A stretch of DNA of 64,000 nucleotides from Ureibacillus terrenus (GCF_006569205.1 NZ_VIGD01000007.1:94025-158024), one strand, 5' to 3'. Numbered from the stretch's first letter, positions 1-8,643 are shown. Made by a program: numbers and translations. The notes: generated from the letters alone by a model not told the origin.

Positions 1-176
<176 letters not shown>

Positions 177-187
177 ATATTGCACAC

Positions 188-229
188 TTGGCCCTAAAAG
201 AAGTTCATCTTTTGGGGCCAATATTTTTT
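188..229 (+). terminator. Terminator after ahpF
   Basis: TTGGCCC-TAAAAGA pairs with TCTTTTG-GGGCCAA, then ATATTTTTT. It lies 12 bases after the ahpF stop. Confidence 0.8.
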
Positions 230-334
230 GAAGCCGCACTTCTTGTCTAAATGATATAGGCTTTATATAAATTCACATAACATTTTACATATAAATTGAA
301 ATTTTAAAAATACTATTTTTTTATTTTATATTGG

Positions 335-347
335 TTACTTTAAGTAA
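335..347. promoter_or_regulatory. Palindrome upstream of the HxlR regulator
   Basis: TTACTT-T-AAGTAA is a perfect inverted repeat about 80 bases before the HxlR-family start. Operators of Bacillus HxlR/DUF24 regulators (YodB, CatR) are similar TTAC/GTAA-ended dyads. A second dyad, CTTGTT-N8-AACAAG (366-385), overlaps a possible promoter: TTGTTA at 372, TAGAAT at 396. Autoregulation is inferred. Confidence 0.45.
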
Positions 348-425
348 TGGAGTTTATTTATATTACTTGTTTTGTTATTAACAAGAATTTTTTGATAGAA
401 TACATGTGAAAGAGGTGTTTCATAA

Positions 426-752
426 ATGAATCAGCCAGCGATTTGTCCAAAGTTTGAAAAAGCCGTATCCATCATCAGCCAAAGATGGACTGCTCTCGTC
501 ATATATGAATTGCTTTCCGGACCCAAACGCTTCAGCGAAATTCAATCTGCAATCGGCATCAGCGGAAAAGTGTTATCCGACCGGTTAAAAGAATTGGAAC
601 AGATGGACATTATCGACCGCAAAGTCATTCCTGCCACACCAGTCATGATCGAATATTCGTTAACTGAAAAAGGGCGTGCAATGGAGCCGATATTGAAATC
701 GATCGAAGAATGGTCTCAACAATGGATTTCCGTCGATTCAACTCAATCGTAA
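426..752 (+). CDS. HxlR/DUF24-family winged-helix regulator
   Basis: The 108-residue product is a small winged-helix DNA-binding protein. It has the family hallmarks CPKFEKAVSIISQRWTALVI at residues 7-26, LSGPKRFSEI, the recognition-helix region ISGKVLSDRLKELE and the wing VEYSLTEKG-like segment (here IEYSLTEKG). The Cys at residue 7 occupies the conserved N-terminal position that senses quinones, diamide or aldehydes in YodB, CatR and HxlR. The start has AAAGAGGTG seven to eight bases upstream. It stands alone, between ahpF and a convergent LURP-one gene. A redox- or electrophile-sensing role is inferred from this Cys and from the ahpF neighbour; the targets are unknown. Confidence 0.85.
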   Translation: MNQPAICPKFEKAVSIISQRWTALVIYELLSGPKRFSEIQSAIGISGKVLSDRLKELEQMDIIDRKVIPATPVMIEYSLTEKGRAMEPILKSIEEWSQQWISVDSTQS

Positions 753-794
753 ATGAAAAGGCATTAGTAAAAGAATTACTAATGTCTTTTCATT
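752..794. terminator. Bidirectional terminator between convergent genes
   Basis: AATGAAAAG-g-CATTAGTAA / TTACTAATG-t-CTTTTCATT forms a long stem with an AAGAA loop between the HxlR gene (+) and the LURP-one gene (-). It is A-rich on the left and T-rich on the right, so it could serve both strands. Confidence 0.75.
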
Positions 795-808
795 CCGGAA
801 AATTCCTT

Positions 809-1309
809 TTAGACGGAAGTGCTGGCCGCGGCTGCGGTACTTTGATCATCTTTCACACAGTCTATGGCAATAACAAGCGCAATAATGATTGTTTCCATTT
901 CTTCATTTAAAATTTCTACTTTGTAACTATCCCCCCAAGTAAACCACTCTTTGCTTACTTGGCCAATTTTTTCGCCATTTTGGAACACTTCGAAAGTCAT
1001 ATCCCACCAATTGCCGCGCACTTCGATTCCTTCAGCGTCAATGGTATATCGGGAGCGGAAGAAAGTGAATTCCTTTTTGATGGTGATCACCTGTTTTCCT
1101 TCCATTACAACGGTAAACTTCGGCAAAAAGGCGAATACTTTTTTTGTAATAACCGCCACTTCCCGACCTTGCATGTTATAAATCGTAAAGGTTTTTGGTA
1201 TTTTTAAGAAACTCCCCTCTACATAATACACATCGTTTCCATGCTCGTCTCTCACCTTAAACTTATCAGTGAGGCTAAGAAGCTTCTGTTTGATAAAAAG
1301 CTGTTTCAT
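809..1309 (-). CDS. LURP-one-related (YxjI-like) protein
   Basis: The 166-residue protein is of the LURP-one-related/YxjI family, which adopts a tubby-like beta-barrel. It starts MKQLFIKQKLLSLTDKFKV and shows the repeated strand pattern DEHGNDVYYVEG, IPKTFTIYNMQGREVAVITKK, IDAEGIEVRGNWWDMTFEVF and KEWFTWGDSYKVEI. There is no signal peptide, membrane helix or catalytic motif, and the Bacillus homologues have no settled function; lipid binding is only an analogy with tubby proteins. The ATG at 1309 follows a TTG at 1312; either could be used, since AAAGG lies 9-12 bases upstream. The Ala/Ser-rich C-terminus is probably disordered. It is transcribed alone, convergent with the HxlR gene. Confidence 0.8.
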   Translation of the reverse strand: MKQLFIKQKLLSLTDKFKVRDEHGNDVYYVEGSFLKIPKTFTIYNMQGREVAVITKKVFAFLPKFTVVMEGKQVITIKKEFTFFRSRYTIDAEGIEVRGNWWDMTFEVFQNGEKIGQVSKEWFTWGDSYKVEILNEEMETIIIALVIAIDCVKDDQSTAAAASTSV

Positions 1310-1516
1310 CAATGATTCATTCCTTTCAAATCAGCTCATACAAAGTCTCAACCATCCCTTAAGACAATTTTCGGATGATAAAATCGATAAAATATCGGCC
1401 AGTTATAGTCAATGTATTATAGTCGATGCAATCGTACGGGCAATCGGAGGATCCACATTCTTCATCACCAATTGTCGGAAGGCTTTATACATTACCATCT
1501 CAGGAACCATTATAAA

Positions 1517-1551
1517 CATTAGTTTTACTAATAGTTATCCATTTGTTAGAA
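1517..1551 (+). promoter_or_regulatory. Putative azlCD promoter with dyads
   Basis: TTTACT (1523-1528), a 17-base spacer and TAGAAT (1546-1551) form a reasonable promoter. Inverted repeat ATTAGT-TTT-ACTAAT (1517-1531) covers the -35, and GTTAGAA-N4-TTCTAAC (1544-1561) covers the -10. The dyads look like operator sites for an unknown regulator. Confidence 0.45.
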
Positions 1552-1562
1552 TCTTTTCTAAC

Positions 1563-1590
1563 AAAATGCTAACGAAATGCTAACGAAATG
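1563..1590 (+). repeat. 11-bp tandem repeat in the azlC leader
   Basis: AAATGCTAACG occurs twice in tandem (1563-1573, 1574-1584) and is followed by a partial third copy AAATGC. It lies just upstream of the azlC ribosome binding site GGAGG. Confidence 0.6.
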
Positions 1591-1606
1591 CAATGGAGGA
1601 TAAGAG

Positions 1607-2317
1607 ATGGAGACAAATATAGCAGCATGGAAAAAAGGCGTGAAAACGGGCATCCCGGTTGCCTTCGGTTATTTTGCGGTTTCTTTTTCCTTCGGTATTC
1701 TTTGTAAAAAGGCAGGACTAAATCCCTTTGAAGCGGTATTGATGTCGGCAACGAATTTAACTTCCGCAGGCCAGTTTGCCGGACTTTCGATGATCACGGC
1801 AATGGCAACGTTGATTGAAATCGTCCTTGCACAGCTCATCATTAACTCCAGATATTTTTTAATGTCCTTTTCGCTATCTCAAAAGATTCCAACCGATACA
1901 CCCATTTATCATCGATTACTATTATCTTATGGGATTACCGACGAGATTTTTGGAGTTTCGATTGCTCAGCCGGGAAAATTGAATCCGTATTTTATGTATG
2001 GAGTGATGACTGCGGCGGTTCCAGGCTGGACATTAGGGACGCTTTTCGGGGTGGCTTCGGGCAATATTTTTCCCGAAAGGATTACGAGCGCTTTGAGCAT
2101 TGCCCTTTATGGAATGCTTCTTGCAGTGATTATTCCGCCTGCCAAAAAGAATAAAGCGATTGCCGGCATGATTGTTGTATCGATGCTGTTCAGCTCTCTT
2201 TTTGCAATCATCCCTGTTTTAAAAAACATTTCATCTGCAGTGAAAATCATTGTCCTCACCGTAGTCATTGCAGGGTGCGCAGCCTTCTTCTTCCCCCTTA
2301 AGGAGGATGAGGCATGA
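1607..2317 (+). CDS. azlC: AzlC-family branched-chain amino acid exporter subunit
   Basis: This 236-residue multi-pass membrane protein belongs to the AzlC/YgaZ family, the large subunit of a two-part exporter of branched-chain amino acids or their analogues. The family signature is present: VAFGYFAVSFSFGILCKKAG near residue 20 and SATNLTSAGQFAGL near 48, followed by SRYFLMSFSLSQK. About six hydrophobic segments are visible. GGAGGATAAGAG precedes the ATG. Its last four bases overlap azlD (ATGA), so the two are translationally coupled. Substrate specificity cannot be read from the sequence. The upstream dyads suggest regulation, but no AzlB or Lrp gene is adjacent. Confidence 0.9.
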   Translation: METNIAAWKKGVKTGIPVAFGYFAVSFSFGILCKKAGLNPFEAVLMSATNLTSAGQFAGLSMITAMATLIEIVLAQLIINSRYFLMSFSLSQKIPTDTPIYHRLLLSYGITDEIFGVSIAQPGKLNPYFMYGVMTAAVPGWTLGTLFGVASGNIFPERITSALSIALYGMLLAVIIPPAKKNKAIAGMIVVSMLFSSLFAIIPVLKNISSAVKIIVLTVVIAGCAAFFFPLKEDEA

Positions 2318-2619
2318 ATCAAACAATTTGTTATATTTTAATCATGGCTCTCGTTACATATTTCATTCGTGTTTTGCCATTAACCCTTGTGCGAAAGGAA
2401 ATAAAAAATATTTATATCCGTTCCTTTTTGCACTATGTCCCTTATGTGACATTGGCTGTCATGATTTTTCCCGGCATTTTAGATTCCACATCTTCTCCCT
2501 GGTCTGCGCTCGTCGGTTTCATTGTCGCCATAATCGCCGCTTATTCCGGAAGAAGTGTCGTTACGGTGGCGTTGCTTACGTGTGGAGCCGTATTCATCAC
2601 GGAATGGTTTTTATATTAA
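2314..2619 (+). CDS. azlD: AzlD-family transporter small subunit
   Basis: The 101-residue protein has four hydrophobic segments and the AzlD/YgaH pattern: MALVTYFIRVLPLTLVRK near the N-terminus and YVPYVTLAVMIFPGIL in the middle. It pairs with AzlC to form the amino-acid exporter. The start overlaps the azlC stop by four bases, and the azlC end supplies AAGGAGGATG as ribosome binding site. A GGGGGAA/TTCCCCC hairpin at 2626-2643 follows the stop, but it has no clear T-tract. Confidence 0.88.
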   Translation: MNQTICYILIMALVTYFIRVLPLTLVRKEIKNIYIRSFLHYVPYVTLAVMIFPGILDSTSSPWSALVGFIVAIIAAYSGRSVVTVALLTCGAVFITEWFLY

Positions 2620-2855
2620 GATATGGGGGAACCCTCTTCCCCCAAAACCTCATAAATTTACTAACCGCCCAATTACTTCTTAACATTTTTTCCCCGGAAA
2701 TTCCCCAAAGAAAAATCCTCATTATTCATTCATAATTCGCGCCATTCCGCATTATTATGGAATAAGGAAAAATAAAGGGGGAATAAAAAGCTTCGAGTAA
2801 AAGGTTCGCACATCGTTAGAAAGGGCATGCGAAAAACAAACAAAGGGGTGTATTC

Positions 2856-3242
2856 ATGAAAGGAGCCATTTGGATCCGGCTTGCTGCGCTTTATCTGATT
2901 ATCGGGGTTCTCGTCGGTTTGTTCATGTCCTACACATTGGATCTCCAGTGGGATTCTGCACATGCTCATGTAAACTTAGTCGGATTTGCATCGACGGCAC
3001 TTTTTGGAGTTATTTATAGCGTTTATCCAAAAGCAGCAGTCAACTCAACAGGAAAAGTACATTTTTGGCTCCATAATTTAGGAATCCCTATTTTCCTTAT
3101 CAGCGCCTTTTTAGTTCAGGTTGACAATCTTCTTGATGCTGCACATATTCTCACGTATATCGGCGGCGGAGCTTTCTTCTTGGGAACACTCTTCTTTGCA
3201 TACAACGCCTTCCAATATATAAATGATTCTAGTACAAAGTAA
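2856..3242 (+). CDS. Small heme-copper-oxidase subunit I-like membrane protein
   Basis: The 128-residue protein has four predicted transmembrane helices. Its motifs SAHAHVNLVGFASTALFGVIY and HFWLHNLGIP resemble a fragment of cytochrome-oxidase subunit I (cbb3/NorB-like), and such short stand-alone proteins are usually annotated as cytochrome-c-oxidase-like. The His residues at about 37 and 39 (HAH) and those near 70 and 74 could bind heme. It lacks the full 12-helix core and is far too short to be an oxidase, so its activity is unknown. AAAGGGGTG lies upstream of the ATG. It is a single-gene unit closed by a strong terminator. Confidence 0.7.
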   Translation: MKGAIWIRLAALYLIIGVLVGLFMSYTLDLQWDSAHAHVNLVGFASTALFGVIYSVYPKAAVNSTGKVHFWLHNLGIPIFLISAFLVQVDNLLDAAHILTYIGGGAFFLGTLFFAYNAFQYINDSSTK

Positions 3243-3254
3243 AAAATAAAGTGG

Positions 3255-3295
3255 AAAGGTATGCAAACGAATGGATGATGTTTGCATACCTTTTT
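3255..3295 (+). terminator. Rho-independent terminator
   Basis: AAAGGTATGCAAAC / GTTTGCATACC plus TTTTT, directly after the oxidase-like gene. Confidence 0.9.
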
Positions 3296-3380
3296 CATAT
3301 TAAGCCGCTTTCCCTGTTAGTGCAATGGGACCATTCATCAGCCATCTTTATAGTGTTTCAAAATGCCATCGATTTCCATA

Positions 3381-3415
3381 AAAAAGCCGTCCCCGAGCGG
3401 AACGGCCTTTTCTTT
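3381..3415 (-). terminator. Terminator of the Mn-catalase gene
   Basis: Read on the minus strand, GGCCGTTCCG and CGGGGACGGC form the stem, followed by TTTTTT. It begins eight bases after the catalase stop. An A-rich start also gives it a T-tail on the plus strand. Confidence 0.8.
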
Positions 3416-3422
3416 TGCAGCA

Positions 3423-4313
3423 CTACAGATTGCTTTGAAGCCGTTTTAAAATACGTTGATAATCGTCCCTGTCGATTCCAGGAGCAAATTCCTCCGGCAA
3501 CTCAGGAAGATCCGGGACAGGTGCGCCTTCAGGAGTTCCGTGAATCACTTTTAACTGTTCACCCGTTTCAGGATTTTTCCCTTTCCAAATTTGGTTGATA
3601 TCCCGATAATCCTCCTCGCCCCATGTATACAACACATTAAATAAACCCTGTTCGATAAACGGTTTTGCATAGTCAAATTTGCTGTTGTCTAAGCTCGGAA
3701 CCGGGAGCATTTTCGTCACATCCACGCCCGTTGCCATTTCAATGGCTTTGGCATAAGCAATAATGTGCGTGCCTCCCCGGACGAGCAAATAGCCGATCAT
3801 TGTCAACGCCGTCGGGTGGGTTGTCATCTCATACACCCGCATTTTGTGGGTTCTTGCACCAATTTCCAACATAAAATTGAAAAGAAGATCTGCTACGAGG
3901 TTGCCTGTGTTTGTAACAAATTCACCGGTCCATGGTCTTCCCATTGAATCTCCTGGATAAGCGGTTTGAGCGGTTGACGTAAAGTGGAGGGAATAACGGG
4001 CATCTTTTCCGTTTTGAAGCGGGGCTGTGTCAGGTCCTGATGGAACAGTATTTCCTGTGGAGAGAAGATTGATGGCTGTCGATACTAATTCAACATGGCC
4101 AAATTCTTCTGCCGTAATACTTGCTACTAAATCATGAAAGGGTTTGAGCTTCTTTTTGCCCCGGAAATTAAAGGATTGGAACATATAATTATTTAACGTG
4201 GACATTTCACCATATTTTCCGCCAAGCAGTTCTTGCACAGCCGCTGCCGCATTCATATCGCCGTGTTCCGGAATCGGCAATTCAACGAGAATTTTGTTCA
4301 CACGTTTAAACAT
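3423..4313 (-). CDS. Manganese (non-heme) catalase
   Basis: The 296-residue product is a ferritin-like di-manganese catalase that breaks down H2O2. The metal-binding carboxylate/His motifs of the four-helix bundle are visible: ELLGGKYGEMSTLNNYM near residue 28, TAEEFGHVELV near 65, LLFNFMLEIGARTHKMRVYE near 145 and GGTHIIAYAKAIE near 180. Length and the Pro-rich C-terminal arm match the family. I chose the ATG at 4313 (MFKRVNKI), because GGAGG lies 11 bases upstream, while the more distal ATG at 4331 overlaps that site and has only AAGG directly against it. Spore-former Mn catalases (YdbD, CotJC) are often sporulation or stress proteins; which applies here is not clear. Confidence 0.92.
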   Translation of the reverse strand: MFKRVNKILVELPIPEHGDMNAAAAVQELLGGKYGEMSTLNNYMFQSFNFRGKKKLKPFHDLVASITAEEFGHVELVSTAINLLSTGNTVPSGPDTAPLQNGKDARYSLHFTSTAQTAYPGDSMGRPWTGEFVTNTGNLVADLLFNFMLEIGARTHKMRVYEMTTHPTALTMIGYLLVRGGTHIIAYAKAIEMATGVDVTKMLPVPSLDNSKFDYAKPFIEQGLFNVLYTWGEEDYRDINQIWKGKNPETGEQLKVIHGTPEGAPVPDLPELPEEFAPGIDRDDYQRILKRLQSNL

Positions 4314-4382
4314 TAATGGATTTGCCTCCATCCTTAGATTTTAACCATTTGTATCATATGCCGGACGAAGCTTGCATTATGC

Positions 4383-4589
4383 CTATTTGATTGGCTGAAT
4401 CCAGATAATTTGCTCTGTTCTTACATAAAATGGCGATCCGCCCATTTGCACGACAATATGATCCGGCATAACCGTTTTTAAAACTCCCCTTAAACTGCCA
4501 CGAATGGTTTGAACAGCAATAGATTGATTTTGAAGTCCTTTCAAAGTTTCATAGACATACGGATCACTGAGCTTCCAGTTTCCATTCAT
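4383..4589 (-). CDS. DUF2642 family small protein
   Basis: The 68-residue protein contains the DUF2642 core, TIRGSLRGVLKTVMPDHIVVQMGGSPFYVRTEQIIWIQP, a small beta-rich LSm-like fold found almost only in spore-forming Bacilli. AAAAAGGGGTG lies upstream of the ATG. It sits directly upstream of the Mn catalase on the same strand, with a gap of 69 bases, so the two may be co-transcribed. Relatives include spore-associated proteins, but no specific function is established. Confidence 0.75.
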   Translation of the reverse strand: MNGNWKLSDPYVYETLKGLQNQSIAVQTIRGSLRGVLKTVMPDHIVVQMGGSPFYVRTEQIIWIQPIK

Positions 4590-4674
4590 CTTTCAACACC
4601 CCTTTTTACAAGTCCATTGCAATATATGCAATGTCGGCGAAAAATGTGCCGTTGTCTATGTTTTTGGATGCTTA

Positions 4675-4720
4675 CAAAAATAGTGCAGTACTCTGCAATT
4701 TTCCTTGCAAAGTACTGCAC
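4675..4720 (-). terminator. Terminator of the DUF378 gene
   Basis: GTGCAGTACT / AGTACTGCAC is a perfect 10-bp stem. On the minus strand it is followed by TATTTTTG. Confidence 0.8.
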
Positions 4721-4729
4721 CGAGGCAAT

Positions 4730-5053
4730 TTATTGTTCATTCTCTTTAGATCGCTTTAAGGAAGAGAGATCTTCCTCTTCGCCAAATTCTGTTCTGTAGT
4801 TTATCTGATTTTGTTTTGGCTGGCTGCCGGAACTCGTTGTCTCTTGCCGATTCAATTCATCCCAAGGCTCAAACAAGAGCGTTAAGCAAAATAATCCGCT
4901 CAAGCCTACCAAGCCATAGATAATGCGTGAGACAACGGAATCTTGCCCTCCAAATAAAGTGGCAACTAAATCAAAATTAAAAAATCCAATGAGTCCCCAA
5001 TTGATAGCTCCGATAATGGCCAGTACCAGAGCAATTCTTTGCAAAACTTTCAT
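4730..5053 (-). CDS. DUF378 (YuzA-like) membrane protein
   Basis: The 107-residue protein has a DUF378 N-terminal half: two hydrophobic helices with IALVLAIIGAINWGLIGFFNFDLVATLFG and RIIYGLVGLSGLFCLTLL. A polar, Glu- and Gln-rich tail of about 45 residues follows, longer than in the short YuzA proteins. The function is unknown. The ATG at 5053 has AAGGAGG seven bases upstream; the ATG two codons earlier is too close to that site. It stands alone between terminators. Confidence 0.8.
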   Translation of the reverse strand: MKVLQRIALVLAIIGAINWGLIGFFNFDLVATLFGGQDSVVSRIIYGLVGLSGLFCLTLLFEPWDELNRQETTSSGSQPKQNQINYRTEFGEEEDLSSLKRSKENEQ

Positions 5054-5100
5054 TACCATACCTCCTTACATTTTTATCTTTTCTATTAAAGGAGGATTTC

Positions 5101-5187
5101 ATGCAACAATATTGGGATTTTTTCAATTTTCCAAATTCCAAATTATTCCATAAACTTTATGAGCCAGCAAGTCGACATCCTTGCTGA
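5101..5187 (+). CDS. Candidate 28-residue small protein
   Basis: An optimal ribosome binding site, AAAGGAGG, sits five bases before an ATG that opens a 28-codon frame. The product begins MQQYWDFFNFPNSKLFHK and ends RHPC. It is aromatic-rich (W, Y, four F) and amphipathic rather than a classical membrane segment. It lies on the plus strand in the gap between two minus-strand genes. A hairpin, CAGCAAG/CTTGCTG, covers the last codons and may act as its terminator (T-rich stretch downstream). I recognise no homologue. Support is the start signal alone, so this could also be the leader of an unstable transcript. Confidence 0.4.
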   Translation: MQQYWDFFNFPNSKLFHKLYEPASRHPC

Positions 5188-5214
5188 CTTAAATCATCTT
5201 CTTTTTATTGTTGA

Positions 5215-8200
5215 TTATTCAATTTCAATTAATAGGTCGCCTGTAGAAATGGAATCTCCCTCTTTGACGTAAATTTCTTTTACCACACCGTCTTTTGGCG
5301 CTTGCACAGTTGTCTCCATCTTCATGGCTTCTGTAATCAATAAATGGTCGCCCCGTTTGACAGGACTGCCTTTAGATACTACCACTTTCAGTATGGTACC
5401 CGGCATCGTTGCACCGATTTGATTTGGATTGGATGGATCCGCTTTGATGGCTTTATTACCCTTTACCTCCACCGTCATATCTTGTACGATAATTTCCCGA
5501 GGTTGGCCATTAATTTCAAAGTAAATCACCCGTGTACCATCATGTTGCGGCTCCCCAATGGACACTAATTTAATAATCAATGTTTTTCCTTTTTCAATTT
5601 CTACTTCAATTTCTTCGCCCAGGCGTAAACCGTATAGGAATGTCGGCGTATCCAATACAGAAATGTCACCATATTGGTCACGCACTTTTGCGTATTCTTC
5701 AAATACTTTTGGATACAGTGCATAGGCGATTAAATCTTTCTCAGTCGGTTTGAATCCAACTTTTTCTTCCAGCTCAACAGCAAGTTTACTAAAATCAACC
5801 GGCTCAAGCAGTTCACCGGGACGCACTTTAATTGGCTTGCGATCTTTTAGTATGAGCTTTTGCAATTTTTCTGGGAATCCGCCATAAGGCTGTCCCAGAT
5901 AACCTTGGAAAAATTCTATGACGGAATCTGGGAAGTCAAGCGTTTTCCCGCGCTCAAAAATATTTTCTTCATCTAAATCATTTTGCACCATAAAAAGCGC
6001 CATATCGCCAACAACTTTTGAAGATGGCGTTACTTTTACAATATCGCCAAACATTAAATTGACGCGGGAATACATTTTCTTCACTTGCTCCCATCGATCT
6101 CCAAGCCCAACAGCTTTTGCTTGTTGCTGCAAGTTGCTGTATTGTCCGCCAGGCATTTCATGTACATACACTTCTGAATGAGGGGCATTCATACCGCTTT
6201 CGAAATCCACATAATATTTGCGCACATCCGCCCAATAGTATGACAGTTTTTCAAGGGATTCAATATCCGCTTTGACTTGCCGTTTTTCGCCGCTTAAAGC
6301 ATAGTAAAGCGAATTGGCGCTTGGCTGGGAAGTTAAACCGGCCATGGAACCTAATGCCGTATCAATGATATCAACTCCGGCTTCAATGGCTTTCGCATAA
6401 ACGAAAATACCATTTCCGCTTGTATCATGGGTATGAAGATGAATTGGCAAATCGGTTGTTTCCTTCAATTCGGAAATTAAACGGTAAGCGGCATTTGGTT
6501 TGAGCAGACCTGCCATATCTTTAATGGCTAAAATGTGCGCGCCGGCTTGTTCTAATTGTTTGGCCATTTCCTTGTAATATTGCACCGTATATTTTGCTCT
6601 TCCATCATCTAAAATATCGCCCGTATAGCAAATAGCCGCTTCTGCCACTTTTCCATTGAGGCGAACTTCATCGATGGCCACTTCCATCGCTTTTACCCAG
6701 TTCAATGAATCGAAAATGCGGAATACATCAATACCGGACTGAGCGGATAATTTAATAAATTCGCGGATGACGTTATCCGGATAGTTGGAATACCCTACCG
6801 CATTGCTTCCTCTAAATAACATTTGGAATAGGATATTCGGAATTTTTTTGCGCAATCTTTCCAACCGATCCCAAGGGTCTTCTTTTAAAAAGCGATACGC
6901 AACATCGAAAGTTGCACCCCCCCACATTTCAAGGGAGAAGAAATCGTTCATCAATTGGCTTGTGGCATGGGCAATTTCAAACATATCTTTTGAACGGACG
7001 CGTGTGGCAAGGAGCGATTGGTGGGCATCCCGGAATGTTGTATCAGTAAGCAATACATCATCCTGGGCTTTAATCCATTGGATCAGTCCATCCACTCCTT
7101 GTTCATCCAAAATTTGTTTTGTTCCGGATACCTTTTTTTCAGGTACAGTCGGAATATTGGGCTGAACGAAGATTGGTTTTGGCCGTTTTTCGATTCCCGG
7201 GAAGCCGTTCAATGTAACATTTCCGATATAGCTTAACAGTTTGGTTGCCCGGTCTTTCCGCCCTTTGAATTCAAATAATTCAGGTGTTGTATCAATAAAG
7301 CTTGTATCAAATTGGCCGGTTAGAAATTTCTCATGGTTTACAACATTTTCTAAAAACGGAATATTGGTTTTCACACCTCGAATACGGAACTCCCGCAAAT
7401 TGCGATCCATTTTCTGTGCTGCTTCTTCAAAAGTTCTTCCCCAAGTAGATAGTTTCACAAGCAATGAATCATAGTGAGGAGTAACAACCGCGCCTTGGAA
7501 ACCGTTCCCTGCATCTAAACGGACACCGAAACCACCGGATGATCGATACACTATAATTTTTCCTGTATCCGGCATAAAATGGTTTTTCGGATCTTCTGTT
7601 GTAATCCGTGATTGAATGGCATATCCAAATAAAGGAATCTTTTCTTGCTCAGGAATCTGAATTGCTTTACTATGTAGCCCATGACCTTCCGCAATTTTGA
7701 TTTGTGCCTGAACAATATCAATCCCTGTAATCATTTCCGTAATGGTATGTTCCACTTGAATGCGCGGGTTTACCTCAATAAAGTAAAAATCGCCGCCGGT
7801 TACTAAAAACTCCACTGTTCCCGCACTCACATACCCCACGTTTTTCATCAATTTCACGGCCGCTTCGCAAATGCGGCGGCGCAAATCTTCTGAAAGGGAT
7901 ATGGACGGCGCAATCTCCACCACTTTTTGATGGCGGCGTTGGATCGAGCAATCCCGTTCATATAAATGCACGATATTGCCCTCTATGTCGCCTAGAATTT
8001 GAACCTCTATATGTTTTGGTTTCACAATGGCTTTTTCCACGTAAACCTCATCGGAACCAAAGGCCGCTTTTGCTTCGGATTTGGCCCGTTCATAAGCCTC
8101 TTTTAAATCGCTTGCCTTTTCCACAAGGCGCATTCCCCTGCCTCCACCACCAAGAGCCGCTTTAATCATGATTGGATAGCCGTATGTATCCGCAAACTGT

Positions 8201-8643
8201 TCAACTTCTTCCAAACTTTTCACCGGCCCATCTGTGCCCGGAATGACGGGAATTCCTGCAGCGATGGCTTGTTCGCGAGCCTTTACTTTATCTCCAAACA
8301 TGCTTAAATGTTTTGATTTTGGGCCAATGAAGATGATCCCTTCTTCTTCGCAACGGCGAGCAAACTCTACATTTTCCGATAAAAAGCCATATCCCGGGTG
8401 AATTGCATCCACATCCGCTTCTTTAGCTATTCTTAAAATCCCTTCGATATCTAAATAAGCATCAATCGGTTTTTTTCCTTTGCCCACCAAATAAGATTCA
8501 TCCGCTTTAAAACGATGGATGGCACCACTATCTTCATAGGAATAAATGGCGACCGTTTTGATCTTCAATTCGGTACATGCGCGAAAAATGCGGATGGCAA
8601 TTTCACCTCGGTTTGCCACCAAAATTTTCTCTATTTTTTTCAT
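5215..8643 (-). CDS. pycA: Pyruvate carboxylase
   Basis: This 1142-residue enzyme makes oxaloacetate from pyruvate, bicarbonate and ATP, the main anaplerotic step in Bacilli. Domains in order are biotin carboxylase (about 1-450, KILVANRGEIAIR at the start, GGGGRGMR ATP-grasp loop near 165, EVNPRIQVEHTITE near 290), carboxyltransferase (about 530-800, LLTDTTFRDAHQSLLATRVR with the metal site, later LHTHDTSG), the tetramerisation region, and a C-terminal biotin carrier domain with EAMKMET, where the Lys is biotinylated. Length matches the family. GGGGGAGAACTT precedes the ATG. Unlike B. subtilis, it lies directly downstream of the lactate permease on the same strand (gap 71 bases), which ties lactate use to oxaloacetate supply. 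Confidence 0.97.
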   Translation of the reverse strand: MKKIEKILVANRGEIAIRIFRACTELKIKTVAIYSYEDSGAIHRFKADESYLVGKGKKPIDAYLDIEGILRIAKEADVDAIHPGYGFLSENVEFARRCEEEGIIFIGPKSKHLSMFGDKVKAREQAIAAGIPVIPGTDGPVKSLEEVEQFADTYGYPIMIKAALGGGGRGMRLVEKASDLKEAYERAKSEAKAAFGSDEVYVEKAIVKPKHIEVQILGDIEGNIVHLYERDCSIQRRHQKVVEIAPSISLSEDLRRRICEAAVKLMKNVGYVSAGTVEFLVTGGDFYFIEVNPRIQVEHTITEMITGIDIVQAQIKIAEGHGLHSKAIQIPEQEKIPLFGYAIQSRITTEDPKNHFMPDTGKIIVYRSSGGFGVRLDAGNGFQGAVVTPHYDSLLVKLSTWGRTFEEAAQKMDRNLREFRIRGVKTNIPFLENVVNHEKFLTGQFDTSFIDTTPELFEFKGRKDRATKLLSYIGNVTLNGFPGIEKRPKPIFVQPNIPTVPEKKVSGTKQILDEQGVDGLIQWIKAQDDVLLTDTTFRDAHQSLLATRVRSKDMFEIAHATSQLMNDFFSLEMWGGATFDVAYRFLKEDPWDRLERLRKKIPNILFQMLFRGSNAVGYSNYPDNVIREFIKLSAQSGIDVFRIFDSLNWVKAMEVAIDEVRLNGKVAEAAICYTGDILDDGRAKYTVQYYKEMAKQLEQAGAHILAIKDMAGLLKPNAAYRLISELKETTDLPIHLHTHDTSGNGIFVYAKAIEAGVDIIDTALGSMAGLTSQPSANSLYYALSGEKRQVKADIESLEKLSYYWADVRKYYVDFESGMNAPHSEVYVHEMPGGQYSNLQQQAKAVGLGDRWEQVKKMYSRVNLMFGDIVKVTPSSKVVGDMALFMVQNDLDEENIFERGKTLDFPDSVIEFFQGYLGQPYGGFPEKLQKLILKDRKPIKVRPGELLEPVDFSKLAVELEEKVGFKPTEKDLIAYALYPKVFEEYAKVRDQYGDISVLDTPTFLYGLRLGEEIEVEIEKGKTLIIKLVSIGEPQHDGTRVIYFEINGQPREIIVQDMTVEVKGNKAIKADPSNPNQIGATMPGTILKVVVSKGSPVKRGDHLLITEAMKMETTVQAPKDGVVKEIYVKEGDSISTGDLLIEIE

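Noticed and set aside
2690..2706. TTTTCCCCGGAAATT as a Noc-binding site
   Set aside because: The central CCCGGG is broken, and flanks differ; too weak to call.
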